Source: Macrostomum hystrix
Lineage: Eukaryota > Platyhelminthes > Macrostomidae
DNA: 64,000 bases
Assembly (NCBI GenBank): GCA_950097015.1
Contig: CATNEN010000032.1
Coordinates: forward strand, 1,798,001 to 1,862,000
Direction: 5' to 3'
The stretch's first letter is position 1. The number at the start of each line of letters is the position of its first letter. The position numbers and the translations under genes were made by a program. Positions 12,201 through 23,351 of the stretch are shown here, one piece after another. The notes beneath the pieces are model-generated. The model saw only the letters and a list, made by a program, of their open reading frames with translations, was not told the DNA's origin and ran no database searches.

Positions 12201-12345
12201 GGAGGGAAGAGAGAGAAGACAAGGAGGGAAGAGTGAGAGAGAAGACTAGGAGGGAAGAGAGAGTGAGAGAGAAGACAAGGAGGGAAGAGAGAGAAGACAA
12301 GGAGGGAAGAGTGAGAGAGAAGACAAGGAGGGAAGAGTGAGTGGG
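9298..12345. repeat. 30-bp minisatellite, about 100 copies, almost purely purine on the plus strand
   Basis: The unit is 30 bp: gagagaagac, aaggagggaa, gagagagtga in series. Because 30 is a multiple of three and the unit lacks stops in several frames, long open frames run on both strands (REKTRREERV-like on plus, LSSLSLSLPS-like on minus). They lack normal coding features and I do not treat them as genes. A unique spacer beginning taaggcttccttatcagag occurs at 10301 and again at 11573, giving a higher-order period of 1,272 bp. Some units are shortened to 20 or 26 bp, for example near 10580 and 11665. Confidence 0.95.
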
Positions 12346-13404
12346 AAGAGAGGAAGAAGGAACAGAGAGTGGGAAGAGAGGGAAAAAAAGAGGAAAAACA
12401 GAGAGAACAGAGAGAAGAGAGATGGAAGAGAGGGAGAGGGAAGCGACAGGAATCAGATAATTCTGATCCCTGATTGAGTAATCAGCATCCTGATAGGGAA
12501 GACGGGAGAGGGAAGAGGGAAGACGGAGGACTGGGAGGAAAGGATAGAGGGGAGAAATGCAGGAGGGGAGGATTTGTAGCCGAATCAGTCAAGATTTTCG
12601 GAGCAAACAAAACTCGTTGAATTTTTAAGTTGTCGATTCTCAAGCTACGAATAAAATGATATTTTCCTGTCTCTCGCAGTCTCGCCTGCAGAATTATCCT
12701 ATTTATCTTCATTGCAAAACAAAATTTGGAGATGCATGTAGAGACTGGTTGAGAAAAAATTGATGACATGACAGCTACACGCCGCCCTGAGGGGATATTG
12801 TTGCGAATTGGGACAACCTACCCATTCAGCCATTCGTCCGTCCCCTCTGCCTGACTCTGTGTTTGCTATTGCAATCCCCAAATCCCCTTTCTCTGCGCAG
12901 TATATGCGCACACTAACTAGTGTCTATTATATTAATAATATTAGGCGACTCCGTGTGGGGCAAAAAATGAGCACTTTAAAGATTTCCACGACTCGCATAG
13001 AAAATAGCTTCTACCTTCACCCTTCGCTGCTTCCCACCGACAATGCCCAAGGCGGACTAACGAGCAAAAAACATTGGGATGCTAGCTGCCTGATATGGGG
13101 AATATTATGCATCACTTGGAGCCAATTCTGCGGCACAACTCGTTAGCATTCCGTGCAGGGTTATTGTCCCGAAAGAAGTGCGAATTCCTTAGCAAGTGTA
13201 TCGCTAGACATTGAAATGACACCTCCTTATCAGGTTAATCTATTCAGGAGAGAGGATAGAACTAGTAGTCGTTGCTCTGTAGCAGTGTACACTCTCACTG
13301 TGCCTTTAATGGCCTCGCTGCGGATTCGAGCTCAGGGCGCCTGGTCTCGCCAGGAAATCCGTGACGCCATTTTATGCATCTTTTTCTAATTCGAATGATT
13401 TTTT
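12346..13404. other. degenerate GA-rich flank, then unique sequence without a gene
   Basis: 12346-12560 is GA-rich sequence grading out of the minisatellite. The rest shows only chance ORFs of up to 112 codons with no family motif. Confidence 0.4.
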
Positions 13405-13480
13405 ATGGAGTCGGGAATCGAACTCCCGACCTTCAAGGTGTGAGTCCGACCTTCTAACCACTAGGCGATGACCCAATTTT
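13405..13480 (-). mobile_element. SINE family A, tRNA-like head fragment
   Basis: On the minus strand this reads as a tRNA-like unit with an A-box (cgcctagtggttag) and a B-box (ggagttcgattcc). It matches the head of the complete SINE at 17650-17875, including the shared gtcggactcac segment. The body domain is absent, so it is a fragment. The cloverleaf pairing is poor, so it is not a functional tRNA gene. Confidence 0.65.
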
Positions 13481-14170
13481 TACAGCAAATAAAGTAAACA
13501 GTATACTCTTTCACTGTAACTAGGTTTTGATAAAATATGCCTGCATTAATACACAACAACCATTGGATGATATTTCATGAAAGCGTGCAGCAGCTTTGAT
13601 CAGAACAGTCTGTGCATGTGGAATTAGTTTCACATTCAAATCCCACCCGTTGCCTTATAGTTTGACAGGGAGGAGGTCGGTGACTCATACTATGGAAGGC
13701 CGCTGTTCTGGCAAGTCAAAGTGTTGTGACACAGCATCAACATTGCCTAGAGTCAACATTGGGCTGTGCTTGACACTAGCCTGCATCTGACTGCGCCCCC
13801 ACAACCCAACCCAACCTCCCCAGACCCAGAAGCCGTGATTGTAGCTGCTGCCTGCATTGCAGATCCCCTATAAATCATTTCCTGTATTGCTTCTCGATAT
13901 TATATAACTCGTCCTCATATAATGAATATAGCAATTAGATAAGAATCTATGAACAGATATGAGATTTAGATCAACTCTTAAGCCATATACAGAAAAATTT
14001 CTTTACTTTCAGCACTCAGAGCAGCTAATTTCGAATTTTAGAAATTCTAGCCTAGTTAAATTATACTGAGCTTTATAGAGAATTTCATACACTCGTAAAA
14101 ATGGAAGTCTAAAGGAGAAATTTTACCGATGCCAATGATAGAGTTAGCCTGAGCAAAAATTAGACACATA
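13481..14170. other. unique sequence, no gene seen
   Basis: Short ORFs only; no motif or repeat stands out. Confidence 0.35.
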
Positions 14171-14432
14171 ACGGAAGAGAGGGAAGAGTTGGGGGAAGAG
14201 AGGGAAGAGTGGGAGAAGAGAGGGAAGAGTGGGGGAAGAGAGGGAAGAGTGGGAGAAGAGAGGGAAGAGTGGGGAGTGGGAAAAGTAGGGGAAGAGGGGG
14301 GAGAGAGGGAAGAGGGGGAGAGTGGGGGAAGAGGGGGAGAGTGGGGGAAGAGGGGGGAGAGTGGGGGAAGAGGGGGGAGAGAGGGAAGAGGGAGGGAGAG
14401 AGGGAGAGAGAGAGCGGGAGAGAGGAGACAGG
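14171..14432. repeat. GA-rich minisatellite, first array
   Basis: Variable tandem units of the type gggaagagtgggggaagaga (17-20 bp) form a polypurine plus strand. It ends in gagagcgggagagaggagac, then aggacactgcccat, a junction seen again at 14812-14840. Confidence 0.85.
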
Positions 14433-14503
14433 ACACTGCCCATTGAATTTCAAAAATCTAATGTTGGAATCGATTCCGATATGTATCGAAAAAAATGAAA
14501 TCA

Positions 14504-14557
14504 GGATTCGAACCCAGGCAACTCCAGAAGCGTTTCGCTCTTATTGGAGCTCATCAG
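14504..14557 (-). ncRNA. hammerhead-ribozyme-like motif joined to a tRNA B-box-like sequence
   Basis: On the minus strand CTGATGA (14557-14551) is followed by a 4-bp stem II, GCTC/GAGC, closed by a CAATAA loop (14550-14537). Then come GAAA (14536-14533) and a stem III candidate ACGC-TTCTG-GAGT with one mismatch, giving a GTT-type cleavage triplet around 14522-14520. CTGATGA plus GAAA flanking a perfect stem II is the invariant hammerhead core. Stem I is not convincing: only distant ATCAG/CTGAT pairing is visible. Immediately 3' lies gggttcgaatcctg (about 14516-14503), an excellent pol III B-box. Hammerheads are known in metazoan retroelements such as Penelope-like elements, retrozymes and the Schistosoma SM-alpha family. 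This copy may be degenerate. Confidence 0.5.
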
Positions 14558-14779
14558 TAGAGTAATCTGATGAGACAAAGTCTGATCCCAAAGTCAGATC
14601 AGACTCACTATATGTCATTCCATGGCTATATTATGTCATGGCTATAGGCGCTTGTTCAAATCCAGCTTTCAATCTTAACATATCGTAATCGATTCGGCTG
14701 CGCCCCGCAACTCAATCCATACTCACTCAACTCCGTGGCACTGACTCGGTCGTACGAGACGCCGGTGCTGGCCTGAGAG

Positions 14780-15312
14780 AGAGGGAGAGAGGGAGAGAGG
14801 GAGAGAGAGAGCGGGAGAGAGGAGAGAGGACACTGCCCAAGAGAGGGAAGAGTGGGGGAAGAGAGGGAAGAGAGGGGGAAGAGAGGGAAGAGTGGGGGAA
14901 GAGGGGGAGAGTGGGGGAAGAGGGGGGACAGAGGGAAGAGGGGGAGAGAGGGGAAGAGGGGGAAGAGTGGGGGAAGAGGGGGGAGAGAGGGAAGAGGGGG
15001 AAGATGAGGAAAATAGGAAAGAGAGGGAAGAAGGGGAAGATGGGGAATATGGGGAAGATAGGGAAGCGGGGGGATAATGGGGAACGAAATGGAAGAGAGG
15101 GAAGAAAAAAGGGAAGCGGGAAGAGAGGGAGGAGAGGAAAGAGAGGGAGGAGAGGAAAGAGAGGGAGGAGAGGAAAGAGAGGGAGGAGAGGAAAGAGAGG
15201 GAGGAGAGGAAAGAGAGGGAGGAGAGGAAAGAGAGGGAGGAGAGGGAAGAGAGGAAAGATTGGGAAGAAAAGGAAAGGGGAAGTGGGAAGAGAGGGAGGA
15301 GAGGGAGGAGAG
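14780..15312. repeat. GA-rich minisatellites, second array, with an 18-bp sub-array
   Basis: 14780-15110 has gggaagag-type units like the first array. 15121-15240 is a regular 18-bp array of gagagggaggagaggaaa, about seven copies. The shared entry junction (gagagcgggagagaggag, then aggacactgccca) indicates duplication of the 14.17-14.45 kb block. Confidence 0.85.
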
Positions 15313-16135
15313 GAAGGATTTGGTATTGAGTTTACTCCGGCTGTCTCGCAGTTCGGTATCCATCTACAAACTACTCCTGTTTGACCTAAAAGTACACACC
15401 TCATTTTCCCACCAATATCGACATTTAGTCAATTTAGACTAAATTAATTCCTTTGGCGACAAAGCTAGGTCTGTGTTGTCGCTTCAAGGCCTTTCAATTG
15501 ATTAGACAGTTGGCTAATCTAGAGGAAAGATGCGAAGCCTGCGTGCGTATTGTGTCCATGCATAGTCTATAGTTGATTATGCTTTTAGTAAAACTTCATT
15601 TTAGTCTAGCAAAGCAGGCAGGGGCAGAGAGAGGAGAGATGGGTGAGCGGTAAACAGAAGTACATCTGTCTGAGCTGTCTGGCTGGGGTGGCTGGTAAGG
15701 CAGACAGGCGGAGTGGTGGAACGGAGTATGAGAAGCCCCAGACTCGTCTCTAGTCTGCAATTGCATTACGCTTACCAAATCCCAATGCATTGTTAATCCT
15801 ACCCGACAAATTCCTTAGTCTTAGTGTGTTGCTTGTAGAATTGCTGGTGCAACATTGCAGGGCCGGCATTGCGATACGATTATCGATTGATTTTCCGCAC
15901 TCCTTTGCTCAATATTTGTCTCTTCTTTTGATCGATTTTTATTTGGATTAAGAACGTCCACTGCGGCTTTGAATTAGAATGATTGGGAATTGAGTAGAGT
16001 GAGACAAGTGACTGGAGTTTGATCGACTGACCCTGACGGATTGTAAGCAAAGGGAATCGTAGGAAACCCTGGTTGCAAATTTGTTATATTGATCAATAAT
16101 TACAGCCGACAGCACAGCCGAAGCTCTTGTATCTG
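15313..16135. other. unique sequence, no gene seen
   Basis: Only chance ORFs; no recognisable domain or repeat. Confidence 0.35.
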
Positions 16136-16672
<537 letters not shown>

Positions 16673-17253
16673 GTTTGCCTTTACCAAGGTCTTCCTTCCT
16701 CTATCGTGTAAATAGTCCGGTTTTACACTTCATTATCTATGCAAATATTTTCTTTCTCAGAAAACAAACCAAAAACTACATGCTAGCAAAGAGGAGGGAC
16801 AGTTTATCATTTAATATCTGTCAGTTTTTTTCATATCGCCAAAATAGCTCTGTGCTAGCACACTATCCAAACATTCGAACTAAATTCATACAAAAGCAAC
16901 TTTGTTTTGCATTCTTATGTTCTAGACGTCCTCGTGATTTTTCGCATTGGGTAGGTAATCTACGGAAAAGTTACAGCGGTTTTGTCTTCGGAATTCGGAG
17001 CATGCTGCTGGTCAGTAAGGAGACTCAGAGGGTGTTTAGGGTGCTCAAGACCCCACGATAATTTAGGCTAATCAGAGGTAGCGAAATCAATTTAGAAGCA
17101 ATCAGATGTATTCAGCTCAGGCATTCGCAGAACCGGTGTTACGTAACACTTCTCAGTTCACCATTGCAGCGGCTCAATTTGAGGCCCCATTGACTGCGGA
17201 ACTCATTCGATAGAAAAGTTGACAATAAGCAACCCTGTCTTAAGCTCAACCCT

Positions 17254-17592
17254 ATGATAGCTCAGCGAAAAGAGCTCTGGATTTCTGACTATGACGTCGG
17301 GAGTTCGAATTTAAGCACCACGGAAATCCTTCGAATACTTGAGCAAGAAAACTTTCTAAAGCATAATAATAATAATAATAATAATAATAATTGCAGGAGG
17401 GCTGCGGGCAATGGCACATCACTTGGTGACACTAGACACGCAGCCAGCGAGGAGGCAATTCTGCCCATTTCGCTGACTCCTGAGCACACACGCACACAGA
17501 TACTGTACGCAGGCACACGCTCACACAGGTGTGTACATCTGCCCTATAATCGTCAGGCAGTGTAACACTTCACTGTGCCCTGGAGGTTGGCT
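17254..17592. mobile_element. nested SINEs: tRNA-like head (plus) followed by a 5'-truncated SINE family B copy (minus)
   Basis: 17254-17325 has a tRNA-like A-box (gatagctcagcga) and B-box (ggagttcgaattt). From 17363 an (AAT)n tract followed by caggagggctgcgggcaatg up to about 17592 is the reverse complement of the SINE at 31840-32181, whose tail is (ATT)n. Long blocks match: the caca-rich segment at 17487-17530, and tcaggcagtgtaacacttcac with ctggaggttgg at the inner end. The family B copy lacks its own tRNA head. Confidence 0.65.
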
Positions 17593-17649
17593 CTCGAGGG
17601 CGTCAATTGCGTGACAGGCCCCCACAAACGGTGGGTAATCACCAATTAT

Positions 17650-17875
17650 CACCGAAGAGGTTGTAGCCTAGTGGTTAGGGCGTCGGACTCACGACTTGAA
17701 GATCAAGGGTTCGATTCCCGACTCCACTGGAACAATTTGTGTCCTTTAGCAAGACACTTAACTCCGCAGTGCTTCAGTTCACCCAGCTGTTAAATGGGTA
17801 CCAGCATTAGCTGGGATAATTGAAGGTGGGTGTGGCGTCCCCCCAGTCCATGGACTGAACAGCTGTACCCAGCTA
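17650..17875 (+). mobile_element. SINE family A, most complete copy
   Basis: A tRNA-derived SINE. A-box gtagcctagtggttag and B-box gggttcgattccc lie in the head (17662-17729). A conserved central domain follows (gtcctttagcaagacactta to cacccagctgttaaatgggt), then a 3' part with cagtccatggactgaacagc. Three other partial copies (13.4, 16.1 and 40.6 kb) share these parts. Central domains of this kind are shared among SINE families of distant invertebrates. Transcription would be by pol III, and mobilisation depends on a partner LINE. Confidence 0.8.
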
Positions 17876-19754
17876 TTTCTATACGAGAGGCGAGGTTCTT
17901 GTTGTTTTCAGATTGACTTTCAGTGCAGGTGAGCCAGCCTTGCTAAATTTATTCGTCAATTTAGGCTTGCAGTTCAACTGCAGCCACTGCGCAACTAAAA
18001 CTGTATGACCTAGGAGACTGTTGCCAGGTAGAGAACGGCACACTGCAATGCCTACCTCGTGACCATTTTCCCATGCCTAGAACAACAACACAACTCTGCC
18101 CCGCCTTCTCGGAAATAATCTTACATAAAACACATTATATTGGCACACAGGAGCTGGTATAACACTTTGAGAGCCAACGCCCTGCACTGCCGCCTTAGCT
18201 GAAGGCTGTGGGCTTCCAGCGGAAAATAATTCCAAGGGCTAGGAATGGAATGTCGCCCTCTCCTCGCCAGTGCACTTTTTGTACTTATTCTATCCCAATG
18301 CCTCTCTCTCTGTCTTTCTCTAGTGCCCATTTGCACGATTGCCTGCCTGCAAAACTGCCTGCAATCCGGCTGCCAATTTGGTAGCTGTGGCAAGGCGTTG
18401 CAGTGCTGTGCATTGTAATACCGTTTTCATTGCGAACCACTTCTTACAGATCCCAGTACACTGCAGTCAGTTGTACGTGTTCCTGTACACAAACCGCGTC
18501 AGTGATTTCAATGGCTATATTAAACAGTAACCTGCGATTGGTTCAAACAATGAATCATCTAGTCAAATAATCTAGTACTCAAACGAAATTTGCAAATCGA
18601 TAAAAACTGGCATCAGACGCGTGCCAATTTATGATTGGTTTCGGCATCGATAAATGTAGAAAATGAATCAATGTTTATTTATTCAATGTATGCAATCAAC
18701 TCACAGATGAGCAGGCAGAATGAAGAAAAGCAAAAGAAAAAATAAAGGTGACAATGATTTTCTTTCGTAAATCTGCGATTGAATAATTTGATAGATTCGA
18801 TTTAACAAATAATGGGGGCATGAGCTACTCAGGACCACTCAGGATGGAAACATTTTAGCTCTGGTTCGTTGTCAGACAACTTAGCAGCACTAACCAGACC
18901 CAAACTTGTACAGGGTACAATCTCGAGTGAACAGACTAATTCTAATTGTGTAACTTGGTTACACTTCATCGGCGAGAAACCTATTTATAGCGACAAATAA
19001 ATTTAAAAAGATACGTAAAAAATAAAATGTACAATTTTTGAGTTACATGCATGAGGAATCTATAAATGAATGTTAACACGGCGTGAGTTAAAATATTCTT
19101 GTCTTTTGAACACACAAAAATGAAAGCTGGTTTGAAACAATACTGTACTATTAAAGTGATCTCATTATAACAATTCAGATTCGATCCGCGATTGAATCGA
19201 TCGAGCTGCCGTAACCAGCAGCAGCAATTAAGTAGAATTCGGGAGAATCGACCATTAAAATGGGATTTTCAAGGCCCTCTAAAAGTTCTCCAAAGTAGAC
19301 TAGATTAGATTCACTCAAAATAAAAGAACACGCAATCACGAGCGATTTTTCGGCGATCTCTTTAAAAAGTGGATTCCAGAAGCGGGTGCGCTAGCAGATA
19401 TGGATAAAACTGGGTGTGAGAAAACGAAGCACTTCGACGCTTCAGGTCGTCAGTGTACCGGGCTCTCAGTTTGGGTCCGCCGCATTCGGGTCCGCCGCAT
19501 TCGGGTGTGTGCGTGTGCGATCGAGGTTAAGAGACAAACAGGAAGAGGAAGATAGAAGAGACACAGAGCATGCAGCAATGTTCAAGCGTCTAGCATGAAT
19601 TTGTGAGGCCTGTTACGCCATTCGACCCTCACTGCTTTCCAAGGTGTGAAGCTAGGTGACTGAGAAGTTTAGAGCACATAGGAGTGAGAACACACAACGA
19701 CGCGCGGACCTCTAGCGCGGATTGCAATAAACTGCTAGATGGGTCGGGGCTATG
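17876..19754. other. unique sequence, no gene seen
   Basis: Short chance ORFs only. A duplicated gggtccgccgcattc occurs at 19472-19503, and weak inverted repeats containing atcgataaa lie near 18596 and 18648. Confidence 0.35.
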
Positions 19755-20470
19755 TCACATGAGGTCACAGCAGGCCCTACCAATTCCTTTTGTCTGCACC
19801 GGCCCAGCCTCGGCTCCATCGGCCAGCTTCTCCTTTGTTGACTTGACCTTAGCGGCGGTCCCTGCGCTGGTTGAACCGTTCGACACCTCCGACTGGCCTC
19901 GCTGACTTCCGGCTGGCGCGGCGGAAACCGCCGAAGCTGAAGTCGTCGCCTTCAGCGGTGCCTCCAGCTCGATCTTCGCCCTTCCCTCCGCGTCTTCCTC
20001 CTCTGTCGCCGTCCCCTCCTCTCCTTCCTCCTCGTCCGGGCCAGAGGAATCAGCCGCATCGTCCGGAATGACGGCTGCCACCGCCATTGATGGCGTCCAC
20101 AGGCCGACTGTGTCCTCCCGAGGCGAAGCTTCCGTTGGTGCGGTTTCAACTGTCGTGGCAGAGTCCGCCAAGATCAGCTTGGGTTCGAGCTCAGAAGATT
20201 CCGGCTGGGATTTCGCCTCATTCTCGCCTCCCAGGTGAACGGAATTGCGCGAGATTCGCGAATTTCTTAGAAGGCTGTCCGCCTGACGGTCAAGATCGCT
20301 GCCAGGCCGGAACGGGTTCTCCCTGTCTGCCCACGGTTCCTCTACGACCTCCGCGTCGCAGCCGTCCTCGTCCGTATCCTGGTTTGTCGGCGAGGGCGCG
20401 ATTCTGACGTGATGGTTGGTGCCGGCAGTGTCTGCATTTTGACGCTTCTTTCGCAAAATCGGCTGGATTG

Positions 20471-20514
<44 letters not shown>

Positions 20515-20576
20515 TTCTCCTCCTCCTCCGGTTTCTGAGGCTGTGTGGAAGGCGGGCTGTCCATTTGGTCTGGCAT
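19755..20576 (-). CDS. acidic low-complexity protein with polyQ tract and C-terminal CaaX box (273 aa)
   Basis: Uninterrupted ORF with a genuine ATG at 20576 (MPDQMDSPPSTQPQKP). Residues 24-35 are a glutamine run, then a basic patch LRKKRQ. The middle is serine- and acid-rich with a WADRENPFRPGSDLDRQADS stretch, and residues 175-200 are almost all D/E. The protein ends GIGRACCDLM. The last four residues, CDLM, fit a CaaX prenylation box (Met at X favours farnesylation), and the cysteine before it could be palmitoylated. A small membrane-tethered adaptor, in the style of paralemmins, is conceivable, but I see no family-specific domain. TATAAA with a GC-box lies about 590 bp upstream. The C-terminus would change if ggtagg near 19786 is a real donor. 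Confidence 0.55.
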
Positions 20577-21163
20577 CTGCTTCTGTTCTTATCTTTTTAT
20601 TATTGCAAGGCAGAAACGCAGTAGACAGCAAGCCTGTGTTTGTCTGCTATTGTAGCAAAGGCTTCCTCAATCGGTGTTGCCTTCAGTCGGTATCAGCTGG
20701 CCATGCGGAATATTGTCGACAGCGATTAACAATAACAGGGACAGGGAATGGCTTCCAGAATGCTTGATTTGCTTGTCCTGAACTCCCCGAACGCCGAGTC
20801 AGTCTAGCCTAGCGTCGCTTGCCCTTTTTCAGCTGTCCGCACAGCAACTGCAGTGGTTGGGTTGGCTTGGCTTGAGTTGGCGGCCGGCACTTCAAAAGCA
20901 TTCGTGCGGCCTATGAGCCTTTCCAAAGCCTGGCTTCGACTCCGCCGCTGAGTTAATTTTCAGGCTCAACTCAGCTCAAATCAGGAAATGAAGGTCCACT
21001 AGTAGAAGAAGTTCTATTTCTCTTTCAGAGACAAGTAGCTGGGGCCTTAAATCGTTCGCTCTCTCTCCCTTCCTCTCTCTCTTCTGCTCTTTCTGTCTGG
21101 CCGCACGCGGTGTGAGACGCGACTGAGGCAGTCCAAGTCTTACAGGCCCAATCAGCTGCACTG

Positions 21164-21169
21164 TTTATA
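21164..21169 (-). promoter_or_regulatory. candidate TATA box with upstream GC-box
   Basis: TATAAA on the minus strand, preceded by an Sp1-type ccccgcccccc (21172-21182). An inverted CCAAT sits just downstream, at about 21149-21153. It points towards the ORF at 20576-19755. Confidence 0.35.
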
Positions 21170-21199
21170 CTGGGGGGCGGGGTTGGCTAGAGAGCAAGG

Positions 21200-22619
21200 C
21201 CTTCGATGTCGGCTATTGCGCTGGGCGAAAGCATTCAGTCAGTCGCTGCTGCTGCTGCTTTCGGCTTGAAGGCCGGGGGGGCTGCAGTTCACCTACTTGG
21301 GGACTGGGGAGCGGAGGGGATTTCAACTTTAAGGCAGAGAAACCGGATGGGGTGGGCTCTGATCCCGTGTGGACAGAATCCTCTAGTACTTGGCCTCTCA
21401 TCCCTGTTCCCCTTCTTCCCCTCCAGTCCAGTCCCACCAATGCGAATTTCCAGTCTCGTACGGGGCGCGGCACCCCCCGCCGGCTGTGACAAAAATAGCC
21501 AGTGAAGTCAGCCAGCTGGTTCTCTCTCTCACTCTCTCACGACTCCTGTTTTTTCCTAACCCCAGCCGCACTCTGACAGCCAATCAGATTGCTGCAGCAC
21601 TTCTCTAGCCATCTAGAGTCCTAGACAGTATAGCTACTTTGCCTATTCCCTTTTCATGCCGTCACAGTGCCGATTATAATCCCAGACTACTTCTCCCCCC
21701 AGGCCTGTCTGTCCTCCCATCGTACTCTCTTCTCGAAGCAGACCGACAGGGATATGATATAAGACAGTAAATGAACAATTATTCAACTGGAGCAATATAA
21801 CTTTGATTACGCCTATCGTATGTTTCTAACGAAATTGGCTGTCTGCCAAATTTTGTCTTGAGCTCACGTGCTCATTCTGTGCTCATATTCTCATGTAGGT
21901 TTTGGATTTAAAATGACACATGCAAGATTCTGTCTCTTGTTTGACAGCTCATTTCCCGCTTCGTCTCATTGATCCTTAGTGGGAATTCTATCCCTGCCTC
22001 ATAGTGTCCACGCCAGTCCCGCATCGACATGGCTTCTCGATCCCCTAACTATTCAGTCACGCAAAGCTCTAGATGAATACTTCCACCCGGCCTCATACCG
22101 TACTCAAATTATAGGCATGGACTCATCATATTTGAGCAGTTCTCATTAAATAGATTAGCTTTCTGCGGCACTGTAAAAATCATGCTTAACTTGTCATGCC
22201 ATAAATAGCTATGTTAGTGTAGTTAACATATCAGTTGCTTGTTTAGTAAGACAAACCGTGTTATTTCTACTTAAAGTAGGATATCGTGTTCTCGCTACAC
22301 TTTTCCATACTTCGTTCAACAAAAAGGAGGCCAATAAATGCCAGGAATTCCAGTACAAATTGGTGACCATATTATTGCCAAGTGATTTGATAGCCGACAC
22401 TGCGGAGCAAAACAGTGCAATTGTGGAATTTATCTTTGTATTGAATATTATGTAAAACTCATTAGCGTATTAAGGACAGTGAATTTTAGATTAGTTCTAA
22501 AATTCGTTGCAGGTGATGAAATTAAAAATGGTGAAAAAAAATTGATAGGCAAAAGTCGATAATGAAAAATAGATTGCGATAATGCATTAGGAATGTTGGA
22601 TACTGGACATTGAATTCGT
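21200..22619. other. no gene seen
   Basis: Only chance ORFs; GC content falls from the promoter side towards an AT-rich stretch. Confidence 0.35.
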
Positions 22620-23010
22620 GATAATGGATCATAGATAGGGGATGAAGGATAATGGATAATGGATAATGGATAATGAATAGGGGATAATGGATAGGGGATA
22701 ATTAGTAAGGGATAGTGGATACAGAATTGGGGACAATGGATATTGGATAATGGATAATGGATAATGGATAGGGGATAGGGGATAATGGATAGGGGATAGG
22801 GGATAATGGATAGGGGATAGGGGATAATTAGTAAGGGATAGTGGATACAGAATTGGGGAAAATGGATAATGGATAATGGATAATGGATAATGGATAGGGG
22901 ATAGGGGATAATGGATAGGGGATATGGGATAATTAGTAGGGGATAGTGGATACTGGATTGGGGATAGTGGATAATGGATAGGGGATAATGGGTAGTGATT
23001 AGTATGTATT
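22620..23010. repeat. ggataatggata/ggggata minisatellite
   Basis: Short units (ggataat, ggatagggg) are arranged in a higher-order repeat of roughly 115 bp containing attagtaagggatagtggat and acagaattgggg. Seen at about 22700, 22830 and 22940. Confidence 0.85.
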
Positions 23011-23351
23011 AGTGGAATCAAACAGTGGATTATTGAAATTTCATGAGGGATAGTGGATATTCTTAATGTATGACTGTGAGTAGAGTGTGCTCTTAACTGG
23101 CTATAGGCGGTGAAAAAGAGGAGCTAAAAAGTAAAATTCATTTGAAAAAAACTCCAGCCACCCAGCCAATCGCATAGCTTCACCCTAAAAAAGAAGAAGT
23201 ATTCTTAAGAGACTTGCTCATTCGCAGAGTTTCGCTAAAGAAGAGAATTTAGTTTTCTAGAAAAAACCATGCAGTTTGTGACGAGTGAGTTTTCGTGGAT
23301 TTCGCTGTGAACCCAAGAGAGTGAGAGTCACAGAAGCAGCCACAGTGGAAG

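Noticed and set aside
9184-12345. Open frames of up to 915 codons on both strands as candidate genes
   Set aside because: They are pure translations of the 30-bp minisatellite, overlap each other in several frames and have no start or splice context.
9298-12345. CRISPR-like array
   Set aside because: There are no unique spacers between units, and the window is clearly eukaryotic.
12808-13389. Two plus-strand ORFs of 112 and 78 codons as genes
   Set aside because: No start context, splice pairing or recognisable domain.
13405-13480. A functional tRNA gene on the minus strand
   Set aside because: The A- and B-boxes are good, but the anticodon and acceptor stems do not pair, and the sequence matches the SINE family A head.
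17254-17325. A functional tRNA gene on the plus strand
   Set aside because: The anticodon arm does not pair properly and it is followed by SINE material.
22620-23010. Interstitial telomere from ggggata-like words
   Set aside because: The units are ggataat/ggatagggg mixtures, not TTAGGG, and they form a larger period, so this is an ordinary minisatellite.
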